Shown: positions 38,606-46,789 of the stretch, piece by piece
How positions within the stretch are numbered: position 1 is the first letter of the stretch
Layout: each line of letters starts with the position of its first letter
Source of the DNA: UBA1926 sp002337215
GTDB taxonomy: Bacteria > Planctomycetota > Phycisphaerae > Phycisphaerales > UBA1924
DNA: 48,372 nt
Assembly: GCA_963973795.1 (NCBI GenBank)
Contig: CAXBAF010000027.1
Coordinates: 1 to 48,372, forward strand
Direction of reading: 5' to 3'
Notes under the pieces: generated by a model
Told to the model about the DNA's origin: nothing
What the model saw: only the letters and a program-made list of their open reading frames with translations
The model's database searches: none
Translations under genes and position numbers: made by a program

Positions 38606-40608
38606 GGGTTGGCTCCCGTGAAGACGGCCGCGATGGTGTAGGCGATCAGGCCCCCGGCGTAGGCGAGGGTGGTCATGTAGCCGAGCTGGAGCAGGGCCCA
38701 TCGCCAGCCGCCCGATTCTCGTGCGGTGACGGCGAGCGTCGGGAGGCACTGCATCGCGAGGACGTAGAAGACGAGCAGCGACCAGGATGTCGGTGCGGTG
38801 AAGATCGGGGTGGTCCCGTCGTCGCGGGTCGCGGTCGCGATGCGCTGGAGCCCCGTCTCGGTTTCGGCGGCGTCCTCTTCCCCGGCCGCGGTGACGACCG
38901 CCATCGTGGAGACGAAGACCTCGCGTGCGGCGAACGAGGAGAGCACGCCGACGGTGAGCTGCCAGTCGTAGCCGAGCGGGGCGAACACGGGCTGGGCGGC
39001 GCGGCCTGCCATGCCCATGAAAGTGTTCGCGGTCGCGTGCCGGCGTTCGGCGAGGTCGGCGCGATCGAGCAGTTCCTGTGCGTGTGGCGGTTCAACAAGC
39101 GCGGCCTGCTCGCGGAGCGTTTGCGCTTCCGGATTCGGGTCGGCGTGGGGGTAGGCGCCGAGCCACCAGAGGGCGACGACCATGGCGAGGATGACGGTGC
39201 CCGCCTTTCGCAGGAAGAGCCAGCCGCGGTCGCGGGTCGCGATGAGGGCGAGGCGGATGCTCGGCCGGCGGTAGGCGGGGAGTTCGAGGGCCATGGAGCG
39301 GGAGGGGCCGCGGAGGAAGGTCGAGCGGAAGATGAGTGCTGTGAACAGCGCTGTTACGGCGCCGAGGACGTAGCACCCGGTGAACGCGAGTGCGGCGAGA
39401 GCGGGTCGGTCCGCGAAGAGGATCGAGGTGAGCAGGACGTAGACGGGGATGCGGGCGGTGCAGGACATGAACGGCGCGACGAGGATGGTCGCGAGTCGTT
39501 CGCGGCGGTCGGGGATTCCCCGGCACGCGATGATGCCGGGGATGGCGCAGGCGTGGCTCGAGAGCAGGGGCACGAATGCCTGGCCGGGCAGGCCGAACGG
39601 GCGGAGCAGACGGTCGACGAGCAGGGCGGCTCGGGGGAGATACCCCGAGTGCTCGAGGAGCGTGATGAGGAAGAACATCAGGCAGATCTGAGGGAGGAAG
39701 ATGACGGTCGCGCCGACGCCCCCGATGACGCCGTCGATGAGCAGGTCGCGGATGGCGCCGGCGGGGAGCAGGCCGGACGCGGTATCGGCGAGCACGCCGA
39801 ACGAGGCATCGATCCAGTCCATCGGGTATGCCGCGAGTTTGAAGATGATCCAGAACAGAAAGGTCATCGAGGCGATGAAGACGATGGATCCAAGCACGGG
39901 GTGGAGGAAGACGTCGTCGAGACGGTCGGTGAGTTGTTCTGCGTCGGCCTGTGAGTTGCCCGCCTTGACGCACTCGGCGATGGTCGCGTCGACCCACTCG
40001 CGGATCGTGACATCGTGCACGGGTGCCGGCGGGGTGTGGGCGGCGTTCACCGCGGGGAGGATCTTGTCGACGCCTTCGCCGGTCAGGCCGTTGGTGGAGA
40101 CGACGGCGCACCCCGTGCGTTCGGCGAGCGCGTCGGTGTCGATCCGGATGCAGCGGCGATCGGCCTGATCGATCCGGTTGAGGACGAGCACCGTCGGGAG
40201 TCCGATCCGCAGCGTCTCGGCGACCAGCCGGAGATTGCGGGCGAGATTCGCGGCGTCGAGAACGATGATCGTCGCGTCGGCCGGCGCATGATCGTCGTTG
40301 GCGTTGTCGGTTTCGATCCGACCGGCGAGGGCTGCGCGGCAGACCGCGGCTTCGCTCTGCTGATCTTCGGGCGGGCTGCTTAGGCGGTAGATGCCCGGGA
40401 GATCGGTGAGATCGATCCCGGCGACGCGCGTGCGCTGGGCGGACTGGGTCGTCCCCGGGAAGTTCGAGGTGTGGACACGGGCGCCGGCGAGGCGGCCGAA
40501 CAGCGTGGACTTGCCGACGTTGGGGTTCCCGAGCAGGAGAACCCGGCGGATGCGTGGCTGGGGGTCGGTGCGTGGGGGGGTCGCGTGCGCCGGCGCTGGT
40601 GTGGTCAC
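38602..40608 (-). CDS. feoB: Ferrous iron transporter FeoB
   Basis: FeoB imports Fe(II) across the cytoplasmic membrane. The 668-residue product has an N-terminal G domain: GNPNVGKST (G1), SNFPGTT, DLPGIY (G3), NRID (G4). The membrane part has two Gate-like repeats with PFMSCTARIPVY and SFAAREVFVSTM. Length is a little below the usual 700-770. It lies downstream of feoA and upstream of the small membrane protein. Confidence 0.95.
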   Translation of the reverse strand: MTTPAPAHATPPRTDPQPRIRRVLLLGNPNVGKSTLFGRLAGARVHTSNFPGTTQSAQRTRVAGIDLTDLPGIYRLSSPPEDQQSEAAVCRAALAGRIETDNANDDHAPADATIIVLDAANLARNLRLVAETLRIGLPTVLVLNRIDQADRRCIRIDTDALAERTGCAVVSTNGLTGEGVDKILPAVNAAHTPPAPVHDVTIREWVDATIAECVKAGNSQADAEQLTDRLDDVFLHPVLGSIVFIASMTFLFWIIFKLAAYPMDWIDASFGVLADTASGLLPAGAIRDLLIDGVIGGVGATVIFLPQICLMFFLITLLEHSGYLPRAALLVDRLLRPFGLPGQAFVPLLSSHACAIPGIIACRGIPDRRERLATILVAPFMSCTARIPVYVLLTSILFADRPALAALAFTGCYVLGAVTALFTALIFRSTFLRGPSRSMALELPAYRRPSIRLALIATRDRGWLFLRKAGTVILAMVVALWWLGAYPHADPNPEAQTLREQAALVEPPHAQELLDRADLAERRHATANTFMGMAGRAAQPVFAPLGYDWQLTVGVLSSFAAREVFVSTMAVVTAAGEEDAAETETGLQRIATATRDDGTTPIFTAPTSWSLLVFYVLAMQCLPTLAVTARESGGWRWALLQLGYMTTLAYAGGLIAYTIAAVFTGANP

Positions 40609-40656
40609 GGGTCGTGCTCGGGGCGGTCTGAAATCCGCTGATTGGTTGGTGGCGGG

Positions 40657-40929
40657 TCAGGAACGAACCGCGGGCCGGACGGCGATTTTGCTGGCAAGAT
40701 CCTTGCGGAGCCCGATGCGGCAGGACCCGCCGCAGGTGTGATGGACGAGCACGACGCAGGGGTCCCCGACGCGGGCGATTGAGACGACGGCGTCCCGGTC
40801 GAGGCCCATCGACTCGATCATCGCTGCGCAGGTGCCGTCGAGGTTGCAGCCGTCGATCTGGGCGCGCTCGCCCCGGCGGAGCTGGGTCAGCGAGACGAGC
40901 GGACTCGGTTGCGGGGTGGCGATTGCCAT
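40657..40929 (-). CDS. feoA: FeoA-family protein
   Basis: FeoA is a small SH3-like protein that supports FeoB. The 90-residue product has LTQLRRGERAQIDGC, SMGLDRDAVVSIARVGDP, and a C-terminal half CRIGLRKDLASKI. Start is ATG 40929 (an in-frame ATG is at 40959). The stop is 48 bases before feoB. A Fur-box-like palindrome lies upstream. Confidence 0.88.
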   Translation of the reverse strand: MAIATPQPSPLVSLTQLRRGERAQIDGCNLDGTCAAMIESMGLDRDAVVSIARVGDPCVVLVHHTCGGSCRIGLRKDLASKIAVRPAVRS

Positions 40930-40990
40930 GCGTCTTGATCGCTCCGTTGAAGGCGACATGCCTGGTCGGCCTGTGCAGCAGTTTAGTGCA

Positions 40991-41009
40991 GTTGAGACTC
41001 AGTTTCAAC
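40991..41009. promoter_or_regulatory. Fur-box-like operator upstream of feoAB
   Basis: GTTGAGACTCAGTTTCAAC contains TGAGACT-C-AGTTTCA, which fits the 7-1-7 Fur pattern TGANANT-N-ANTNTCA in all fixed positions and matches 10 of the 14 consensus positions. It lies 62 bases upstream of the feoA start, where a Fe(II)-dependent repressor would be expected for ferrous iron uptake. Confidence 0.5.
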
Positions 41010-41065
41010 GGCGAGGGACCGTGTCTTCGGGACGAAGGGGCTCAGAAGGGCCGCGCGAAGGGGCG

Positions 41066-41746
41066 TCAGGGGGTCGTCATGCTGTTGATGAGGGCGTCCC
41101 AGCCCGCCCCGGCGGGGTCCATCGCCCCGGATCTCCCGGTCATTTTGATGAAAAGGTTCGGCTGGCCTGGGCGTTCCACAATGGCGGCACGCATCACGGT
41201 GTCAGTCTGGGCCGGTCCGCCCATGCCTCGGAATGTCCCCGCCATCTCGACGAGGTGGACGGTTGTCCCGGCGATCTGGGTTGTCTCCCGGCTTCGGGCC
41301 GAATCGGGTTCGGTGAACTGGCCCTGCCAGCGGGTGATGTTGGCGTCGATGTCGCCCCCGGCGAGCGAGAATGCGGCGACGGGCGCGGGGGCACCACCGG
41401 CGGCGGGCGCGGCGAGTTCGACGAGTCGCATGCTGTTGGAGGGCGGGCGCTTTTCCCAATTCTCGGGGATCGCGAATGAGAACTCGCCAACGGTGAGCCG
41501 CTCGGCGTCGGAGGCGTTCGTGGCCCCGGGAGTCGGGGCGGATGGCGTTGTGATTTCCTGCTCAGGGTGTTCGTGCCCTGCATGGTCCGCGCTGCCGTGG
41601 TCATGGCCTTCGTGATCCGCGTGGTCGTCCGTGACGGTGGGTGCGGTCACGTGATCGGGGCTGTTGCTGTTCTCGCAGGCAGGGAGGGCGACTAGTGCGG
41701 CGGATGCGATGCTTGCGGCGAAGAGTCGAAAGCTGGTGCAGGGCAT
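41066..41746 (-). CDS. His-rich predicted lipoprotein
   Basis: This 226-residue protein has a signal peptide with lipobox LPAC (Cys24), then a stretch with HDH/HEH-type repeats (about residues 39-62: DDHADHEGHDHG, AGHEH) likely to bind metal ions. A compact C-terminal domain (about 85-226, starting VGEFSFAIPENW) of unknown family follows. It lies between feoA and a TerC-family gene, suggesting a role in metal handling, but this is inference. Confidence 0.7.
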   Translation of the reverse strand: MPCTSFRLFAASIASAALVALPACENSNSPDHVTAPTVTDDHADHEGHDHGSADHAGHEHPEQEITTPSAPTPGATNASDAERLTVGEFSFAIPENWEKRPPSNSMRLVELAAPAAGGAPAPVAAFSLAGGDIDANITRWQGQFTEPDSARSRETTQIAGTTVHLVEMAGTFRGMGGPAQTDTVMRAAIVERPGQPNLFIKMTGRSGAMDPAGAGWDALINSMTTP

Positions 41747-41787
41747 GGTGGTCTCCGTTCGTGACGGGTATCTGTCGGTCGTTTCGA

Positions 41788-42642
41788 TCAGGCGTTGGGG
41801 TCGGTTGTCGATTCTGCGGCGAGTTTGCGCCTCGCGCGTCGGGGTTTTTCGACCTTGAGTTGGATGAGATCGACAATCAACGCGAACGCCATCGCGAAGT
41901 AAACATAGCCGCGGTCGATGTGTTGATGGAACGCGTCGGCGATGAGCAGGACGCCGATGAGCACGAGGAAGGCGAGGGCGAGGACCTTGAGCGTCGGGTG
42001 TCTTCTGATGAAGGTGCTGATCGTCTCGGCCGCGAGCATCATGACGGCGACCGCGATGACGATTGCCGCGATCATGACGGGTATCTTGCTTGTCATCCCG
42101 ACGGCGGTGATGACGCTGTCGAGGCTGAAGACCATGTCGATCAGGACGATCTGCGTGATGACGGCGCCGAACGTGGCGGCCTTGCCCTTGGGCTTCTCGA
42201 CGCCGCCGCTGTGCTCGACCTGATGACGGATCTCCCAGGCGGCCTTCCCGACGAGAAAGAGTCCGCCGGCGAGCAGGATGAGGTCCTTGCCCGAGATGCC
42301 GAGCGGGATGGCGCCCTCCGTGCCCTCGGGAGGATGCGGCTCGTTGATGAACGGGATTTCGAAAAGGGTCTTCGTGAGGCCCATGAGCCAGGCGATCGCG
42401 AAGAGCAGCGCGATGCGGGTCAGCATCGCGAGCAGGAGCCCAATCCGTCGCGCCGCTTTTCGCTGCGACTTGGGGAGCGCGTCGGCGAGGATGGCGATGA
42501 AGACGACGTTGTCGATGCCCAGAACGATCTCGAGACTGGTGAGCGTAATGAGCGCGATCAGGCTGGCGACGGTGAAGAGGCCGGCGTCGCCCGTCGCGAT
42601 CACGGGGGCTTCGGCGAGCAGGATGGAGAGGTCGGCAAGCAT
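41788..42642 (-). CDS. TerC/Alx-family integral membrane protein
   Basis: This 284-residue membrane protein has seven or more hydrophobic segments and the two TerC signatures: SLEIVLGIDNVVFIAI (about 36-51) and VFSLDSVITAVG (about 168-179). TerC/Alx proteins are linked to manganese export or metal tolerance and to tellurite resistance. The N-terminus is at ATG 42642. It is divergent from the bactofilin gene across 221 bases. Confidence 0.9.
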   Translation of the reverse strand: MLADLSILLAEAPVIATGDAGLFTVASLIALITLTSLEIVLGIDNVVFIAILADALPKSQRKAARRIGLLLAMLTRIALLFAIAWLMGLTKTLFEIPFINEPHPPEGTEGAIPLGISGKDLILLAGGLFLVGKAAWEIRHQVEHSGGVEKPKGKAATFGAVITQIVLIDMVFSLDSVITAVGMTSKIPVMIAAIVIAVAVMMLAAETISTFIRRHPTLKVLALAFLVLIGVLLIADAFHQHIDRGYVYFAMAFALIVDLIQLKVEKPRRARRKLAAESTTDPNA

Positions 42643-42813
42643 GGCGAGAGTCTATCTGCCTCGGTCCCGCCCGACGGTGTGTGCGGTGTCACCCGGTTTT
42701 GGTGTGCCGGGGTGTTGCCGGATCGGGTATGAAAATTGGATGCCGCGAAGCCTGGCGGACGATGAAGCGTGGTGCAGCGGGAGAGAGGCTCCCGGCATCC
42801 GGCAATATCCCAG

Positions 42814-42840
42814 GCCGGGGGCAAGAGCCCCCCGCCCGGC
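42814..42840 (+). other. Strong hairpin in the bactofilin leader
   Basis: GGGGGC (42817-42822), loop AAGA, GCCCCC (42827-42832), with GCC (42814-42816) and GGC (42838-42840) able to extend it. It ends 10 bases before the AAGGAG ribosome-binding site (42851-42856). GGGAG/CTCCC (42779-42793) forms another hairpin upstream. Function unknown. Confidence 0.35.
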
Positions 42841-42863
42841 GACTCGATCAAAGGAGTTCGAAG

Positions 42864-43385
42864 GTGGCGAGCGACACTGGTTTGAGCAACGAAATGACGG
42901 TCATCGGGTGTGGCACAACGATTCGTGGCGAGGTCGATTTCGACCAGGGCGCACGGATTCTGGGTGTGTTCGAGGGCAAGATCCGGTCGAAGGGTGAGGT
43001 GCACATCGCCGAATCCGCCAATTGCAGCGCCGAGATCGATGCGGAGAACATCGTGATCGATGGCAAGACGAACGGGAACGTGATCGCTCGCGACCGCTGC
43101 AGGCTCAGCGAGCACGCGAATCTCACGGGCGACATCACCGCGAAGACGCTGCTTGTCGAAGAGGGCGCGACGTTCACTGGTCACTGCCAGGTCGGCGAGA
43201 ACGCTGCGGCAAAGTCCGGCTCGGCACGCACCGCAACGTCGAACGGCTCGGCCCCGGCTTCGGGAACCCGTGTTGACTTCAAGCCGCCTTGGAAGGCCGA
43301 TGCCGCGACCGTGGATTCGCTCACTGATGTGAACCAGACCGCGACGAACGGCTCGAAGAGCACCGCTGCATCGGGCGCTGCGTAA
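42864..43385 (+). CDS. Bactofilin
   Basis: Bactofilins polymerise without nucleotide into filaments that anchor cell-envelope or stalk functions. The 173-residue product has the parallel beta-helix pattern (MTVIGCGTTIRGEV, GVFEGKIRSKGEVHIAESA, ENIVIDGKTNGNVIA, LTGDITAKTLLVEEGATFTGHC), then a disordered Ser/Thr/Ala tail. GTG 42864 is chosen, since AAGGAG is 7 bases upstream; the longer ATG frame is unlikely. A second bactofilin-type gene follows after 20 bases. Confidence 0.88.
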   Translation: MASDTGLSNEMTVIGCGTTIRGEVDFDQGARILGVFEGKIRSKGEVHIAESANCSAEIDAENIVIDGKTNGNVIARDRCRLSEHANLTGDITAKTLLVEEGATFTGHCQVGENAAAKSGSARTATSNGSAPASGTRVDFKPPWKADAATVDSLTDVNQTATNGSKSTAASGAA

Positions 43386-43405
43386 CGCCTCCTCGAGGGA
43401 ACGAC

Positions 43406-43906
43406 ATGCTGCGGTCTCGCGATGCTGCACCCGGTCTCGCGTTTCATGACCTGGGTATTCAGACCTCGTCGGTCCTCTGCTATCACTGCGGGCTCGATGC
43501 GTCTATCTCGGCCCGGGCGATGACAGCGCGATGCGGCGCGTGCGGCAAGAATCTTGATATCCCCGATGTCCGCATCAAGGGACACCACTGGGGCGGCATA
43601 CTGGTGACGTGCGGTCGCGTCTCGATCGGTCGGAAGGCCGAGGTGACGTGCACGCTCGCCATCGGCAGCCTCGCCGCCGATGTGCTCGGCCGTTTCAGTG
43701 GTGTGCTCGTGAGCGGGGGCCCGGTGACCATCGGGCCCAAGGCGCGGTTTTCCGGCGCGGTGTGGGCGCCGTCGCTGCGTATCGAGCGGGGCGCGAGCGT
43801 CACCGGGGGGCCGTTCGTGGTGCCCTGCGATCCACTGGGTCATATCACGATCAATGGCAACGGGACGCAGGTTCCCGAGCCGCCGCCGAAGCGCGGTGCG
43901 GCGTAG
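43406..43906 (+). CDS. Zinc-ribbon protein with bactofilin-like beta-helix
   Basis: This 166-residue product begins with a zinc ribbon (CYHCG about residues 25-29, CGACG about 43-47), then a beta-helix segment with repeats like the bactofilin core (IKGHHWGGILVTCGRVSIGRKAEVTC and GVLVSGGPVTIGPKARFSGAVWAP in pattern). It lies 20 bases after the bactofilin gene, so both are probably one transcript. A GAGGGAA site stands before ATG 43406. The role is inferred as a partner or cap of the bactofilin filament. Confidence 0.65.
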   Translation: MLRSRDAAPGLAFHDLGIQTSSVLCYHCGLDASISARAMTARCGACGKNLDIPDVRIKGHHWGGILVTCGRVSIGRKAEVTCTLAIGSLAADVLGRFSGVLVSGGPVTIGPKARFSGAVWAPSLRIERGASVTGGPFVVPCDPLGHITINGNGTQVPEPPPKRGAA

Positions 43907-43943
43907 TTGAGGCTTCGTGGTTGACCGTGGGCCGAGGCGTGCG

Positions 43944-44627
43944 ATGATCTGGTCCATGCGCGCCGGCGGTTCCATACGAGTGAATGCGAACGAGGCTGTC
44001 GCCGACCCGGCGGACAGGGCCGGCGACGCTGTGGGCGACGAGACGCAGGCACGGTCGGCCCTGCGGGCGTTCGGCGTTGTGCTCTTTCCGCTTCTGATGG
44101 GGCTGACGTGTCAGACGCAGATCTGGCCCTGGCTCGCGATCCCGCTGCCACCTTTCGGGGTTCCGTTGACGCTGCAGACACTCTGGGTGCTGCTGTGTGC
44201 GCTCTCTATCGGGCCCAAGTGGGGCATGCTCTCGATGCTCGGCTACGTCGTCGTTGGGGCGATCGGTGTGCCGCTGTTCTCCGAGGGTGAATCTGGTCTG
44301 CTGACGGTCCTGGGGCAGACGGGCGGATACCTCGTCGGGTTCGCGGTCTGCCAGCCGGTGATCGGGGTGATCGTCCGTCGGCGGGATGGTTCAATCCGCG
44401 GCTGGGGCGCAATGATCGTCGCGGTGCTCGCGGGACACGCGGTGATCTTCCTGATCGGTGTGCCCTGGCTGTACGTCGTCCGCAGGCTCGACGGCGAAGC
44501 GATCACGCTGGGGCGTGCGGTCTACGGCGGGTTCGTCGTCTTTATCCCGGCGATGCTGCTCAAGTCCGGAATCGCGGTGCTCATCGGTCGGTGGGCGGCG
44601 CCGCTGGCGGCGAAGAGAATCTGGTAG
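43944..44627 (+). CDS. bioY: BioY-family biotin transporter
   Basis: BioY is the substrate-binding membrane component of biotin uptake. The 227-residue product has the BioY core: VPLTLQTLWVLL, GPKWGMLSMLGYVVVGAIGVPLF and GQTGGYLVGF, with six or so membrane helices. ATG 43944 with GAGG 6 bases upstream is chosen over GTG 43917. No BioM or BioN gene is next to it, so it may work alone or share a general energy-coupling module. Confidence 0.9.
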   Translation: MIWSMRAGGSIRVNANEAVADPADRAGDAVGDETQARSALRAFGVVLFPLLMGLTCQTQIWPWLAIPLPPFGVPLTLQTLWVLLCALSIGPKWGMLSMLGYVVVGAIGVPLFSEGESGLLTVLGQTGGYLVGFAVCQPVIGVIVRRRDGSIRGWGAMIVAVLAGHAVIFLIGVPWLYVVRRLDGEAITLGRAVYGGFVVFIPAMLLKSGIAVLIGRWAAPLAAKRIW

Positions 44628-44665
44628 CCCGATCGTGATGCAACAGCCCGACGACGCGGCGATCG

Positions 44666-46129
44666 TCAGCCCCAGCGGCACGTGAGCGGTTGGCCGTTGA
44701 TCGCGCGCAGACCGGCGATCTGGAGCGCGCCGCGGTGCTGGACCGAGACGAGCGGCGTGATGCCTCGCTTCTGGAGGGCGGCCGACGCGCGGTCACTGAG
44801 CCACGTCTGGGCGCACGGGTGCATGCTCTCGCCGTTCTCGGTGGGGATGACGGGCAGATCATCGATGGTGGCACCGCCCGCTGGCTCGGCCTGCCAGCCG
44901 ACGGCGGTGAACGCGTTGCCGAGCGCGAGGCCCACGGCGACCGCGCCCGAGCCCCAGAGCAGGTCGTGGTCGGTCGGATCGCCATTGATCTCTTCGAAGT
45001 CGAAGCGGTCGATTTCGTCGGAGCGCGGGCCGAACGGGATTCGGAGGAGCATGCCGGGGCAGGTGAGGCAGAGCGCGTCCGCGGCGGGTGAGTCGGCGAG
45101 CGAGGCGAGGGCGTCGGCGGGCTCTCCCCAGTCGGCGGGGTTGGGTGCTCGCGTGAGGTCGGCGATGCCGGCGGTGTGGGGCGTGACCCCCGAGGCGAGG
45201 ACGGCGCCGCCCAGGTGGGCGAGAGCCGCGAGGTGGGCGAGGGCATCGAGCGAATCGGGCGTGTGCCGCTCGAGGTGGAGCACGAGGGCCCAGGGGATGC
45301 CCCCGGCGGTCTGTGTCGTCGCGGTGACGAGTGCGTGCTCGAGGTCGGGGCCGTTGGCGGCGAGCTCGTCGTTCGATGCGTCGATCGCGAACAGCTCGAG
45401 CGTCTCGTCGAGTTCGATCCCGGTGACGAGCGTGTGGAGCCCGCGCCACGCGGCTTCTGTTCTTCGCCAGTCGGGGTCGCGGAGGACGGCCCGCATCTCG
45501 TCGGCGATCGACGTCTCGATCGCCTCGATCAGTTCGGTCTGCTCGGGGTCGCGGTCCGGGACGATGTGGGGACCGACGATCTGCTTGAGCAGCGAATCGA
45601 TGGAGGCGGCGGCGCGCTGGGCGCTCGCGGGCTTGGCGCTCATCGAGCCGGAGAGCAGGCTCGCAAACTCGGACTCGGGCGTGCCGACGGCCTTGGGCTT
45701 GGTCTCGATCTGCGAGGCCGGCGGAGTGCCGAGGGTCGCCCATCCTCGCACTTCCTCGGCAACGGCCTGGTAGGACCCCGGGTCGCGGGCACGCTTGCGG
45801 AGATCGCGCAGCGCGGCGAACAGTTCGCAGTGGTCGTAGATCGCGTCGGGGTGGAGATCATCGATGGAGGAGAGGGGTATCTCGACTCCGCCCCGGGCCG
45901 GGAGGCGGACGGTGGTCCCGAACTCGCCGGGCAGCTCATCGAGCTTGTCGAGATCAACGCGGACAGGCTTGCGGCCTGTGAGGGGTTCGACAGTTCCGCG
46001 GGAGGCTCGTCCGGAGAAGTCGGCGATGACAAGGATGCGGAAGGGGCGGGCCTCGTTGGGGCGGTTGCCGCCCTCGGACGCGCCGTCTCCGGGGGCCCGG
46101 CCCTCGTTGAAAGAAAACTGCATCGACAT
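44666..46129 (-). CDS. Type VI-like sheath protein, TssB-TssC fusion
   Basis: The 487-residue protein starts MSMQFSF and has a TssB/VipA-like part (about residues 28-125: FRILVIADFSGR, RKPVRVDLDKLDELPGEF) followed by a TssC/VipB-like part (about 170-470: VPDRDPEQTELIEAIETSI, LRDPDWRRTEAAWRGLHTLV, and LCLTCPGMLLRIPFGP). The two sheath subunits of a contractile injection machine are usually separate genes. No other T6SS component (TssJ, TssM, Hcp, VgrG, ClpV) lies in the window, so function is unclear. ATG 46129 has an AAGGG site. Confidence 0.75.
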   Translation of the reverse strand: MSMQFSFNEGRAPGDGASEGGNRPNEARPFRILVIADFSGRASRGTVEPLTGRKPVRVDLDKLDELPGEFGTTVRLPARGGVEIPLSSIDDLHPDAIYDHCELFAALRDLRKRARDPGSYQAVAEEVRGWATLGTPPASQIETKPKAVGTPESEFASLLSGSMSAKPASAQRAAASIDSLLKQIVGPHIVPDRDPEQTELIEAIETSIADEMRAVLRDPDWRRTEAAWRGLHTLVTGIELDETLELFAIDASNDELAANGPDLEHALVTATTQTAGGIPWALVLHLERHTPDSLDALAHLAALAHLGGAVLASGVTPHTAGIADLTRAPNPADWGEPADALASLADSPAADALCLTCPGMLLRIPFGPRSDEIDRFDFEEINGDPTDHDLLWGSGAVAVGLALGNAFTAVGWQAEPAGGATIDDLPVIPTENGESMHPCAQTWLSDRASAALQKRGITPLVSVQHRGALQIAGLRAINGQPLTCRWG

Positions 46130-46330
46130 CGCGCCACCCTTTCCCAGCGTGCGGCCCGGGGCGACCGCTCGGCGGAGCCGCTGCTCGCCGGGCGGTGATC
46201 GGACCTTTCCCTCCGGTAGTCTATCAGATGCCGGGTTGTGGTTGGCGTGTTGGGGGGCTCGATCGGTCGTGAACCTCAGGCATCAGACCGGGCGTGCATC
46301 GGTCAGGGCACTGCGAGCGAAAAGAACCGT

Positions 46331-46768
46331 ATGACCTATGCCGCGATCAACAAGTCGTCTCTCGAGCACACGACATCCGACGCGTCGATTGAGTTCACGA
46401 TTTTGATCGATGGCGACTGCCCATTGTGCAAGCACGAGGCACGGATGCTCGAGAAGCTCGACAAGGGGCGGGGCCGACTGCGGCTGGTGGATATCACCGA
46501 CCCCGACTTTGATGCGGGCGAGTACGGCAGAACCTATGAACAAGTCATGGGGTCGATCCACGGTGTGACCAAGGACGGCGAGGTCGTAAACGGGATGGCG
46601 GTATTCCGCGGCGCGTATTCGGCCGTGGGGTGGGGCTGGCTGTGGGCACCGACGGGATGGCCCGTGCTCAAGCAGGTTTTCGACCTCGCGTACCGGGTGT
46701 TCGCGAAGTATCGGCTGCGGCTGACGGGGCGGAAAGACGCGTGCGAGGATGGACGATGCCGGGTGTAG
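46331..46768 (+). CDS. DCC-family (DUF393) thiol-disulfide oxidoreductase-like protein
   Basis: This 145-residue product has ILIDGDCPLCKHEARML (the DxxCPLC active site of the DCC family), and KDGEVVNGMAVFRGAYSAVGWGW later. DCC proteins are predicted thiol-disulfide oxidoreductases with thioredoxin-like folds. It ends in a Cys-containing tail (ACEDGRCRV). ATG 46331 is chosen over the earlier in-frame ATG at 46238. The gap 46130-46330 between it and the divergent sheath gene shows no other gene. Confidence 0.85.
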   Translation: MTYAAINKSSLEHTTSDASIEFTILIDGDCPLCKHEARMLEKLDKGRGRLRLVDITDPDFDAGEYGRTYEQVMGSIHGVTKDGEVVNGMAVFRGAYSAVGWGWLWAPTGWPVLKQVFDLAYRVFAKYRLRLTGRKDACEDGRCRV

Positions 46769-46789
46769 GTGGGTCGGCGGCGAGGGCGA

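Noticed and set aside
39092..41008. A 638-codon minus-strand frame across feoB and feoA
   Set aside because: It is a shadow frame of feoB, which has clear G-domain motifs in another frame.
42661..42863. A cobalamin-type riboswitch before the bactofilin gene
   Set aside because: Hairpins are present but the conserved box of that riboswitch is not, and the gene is not a likely target.
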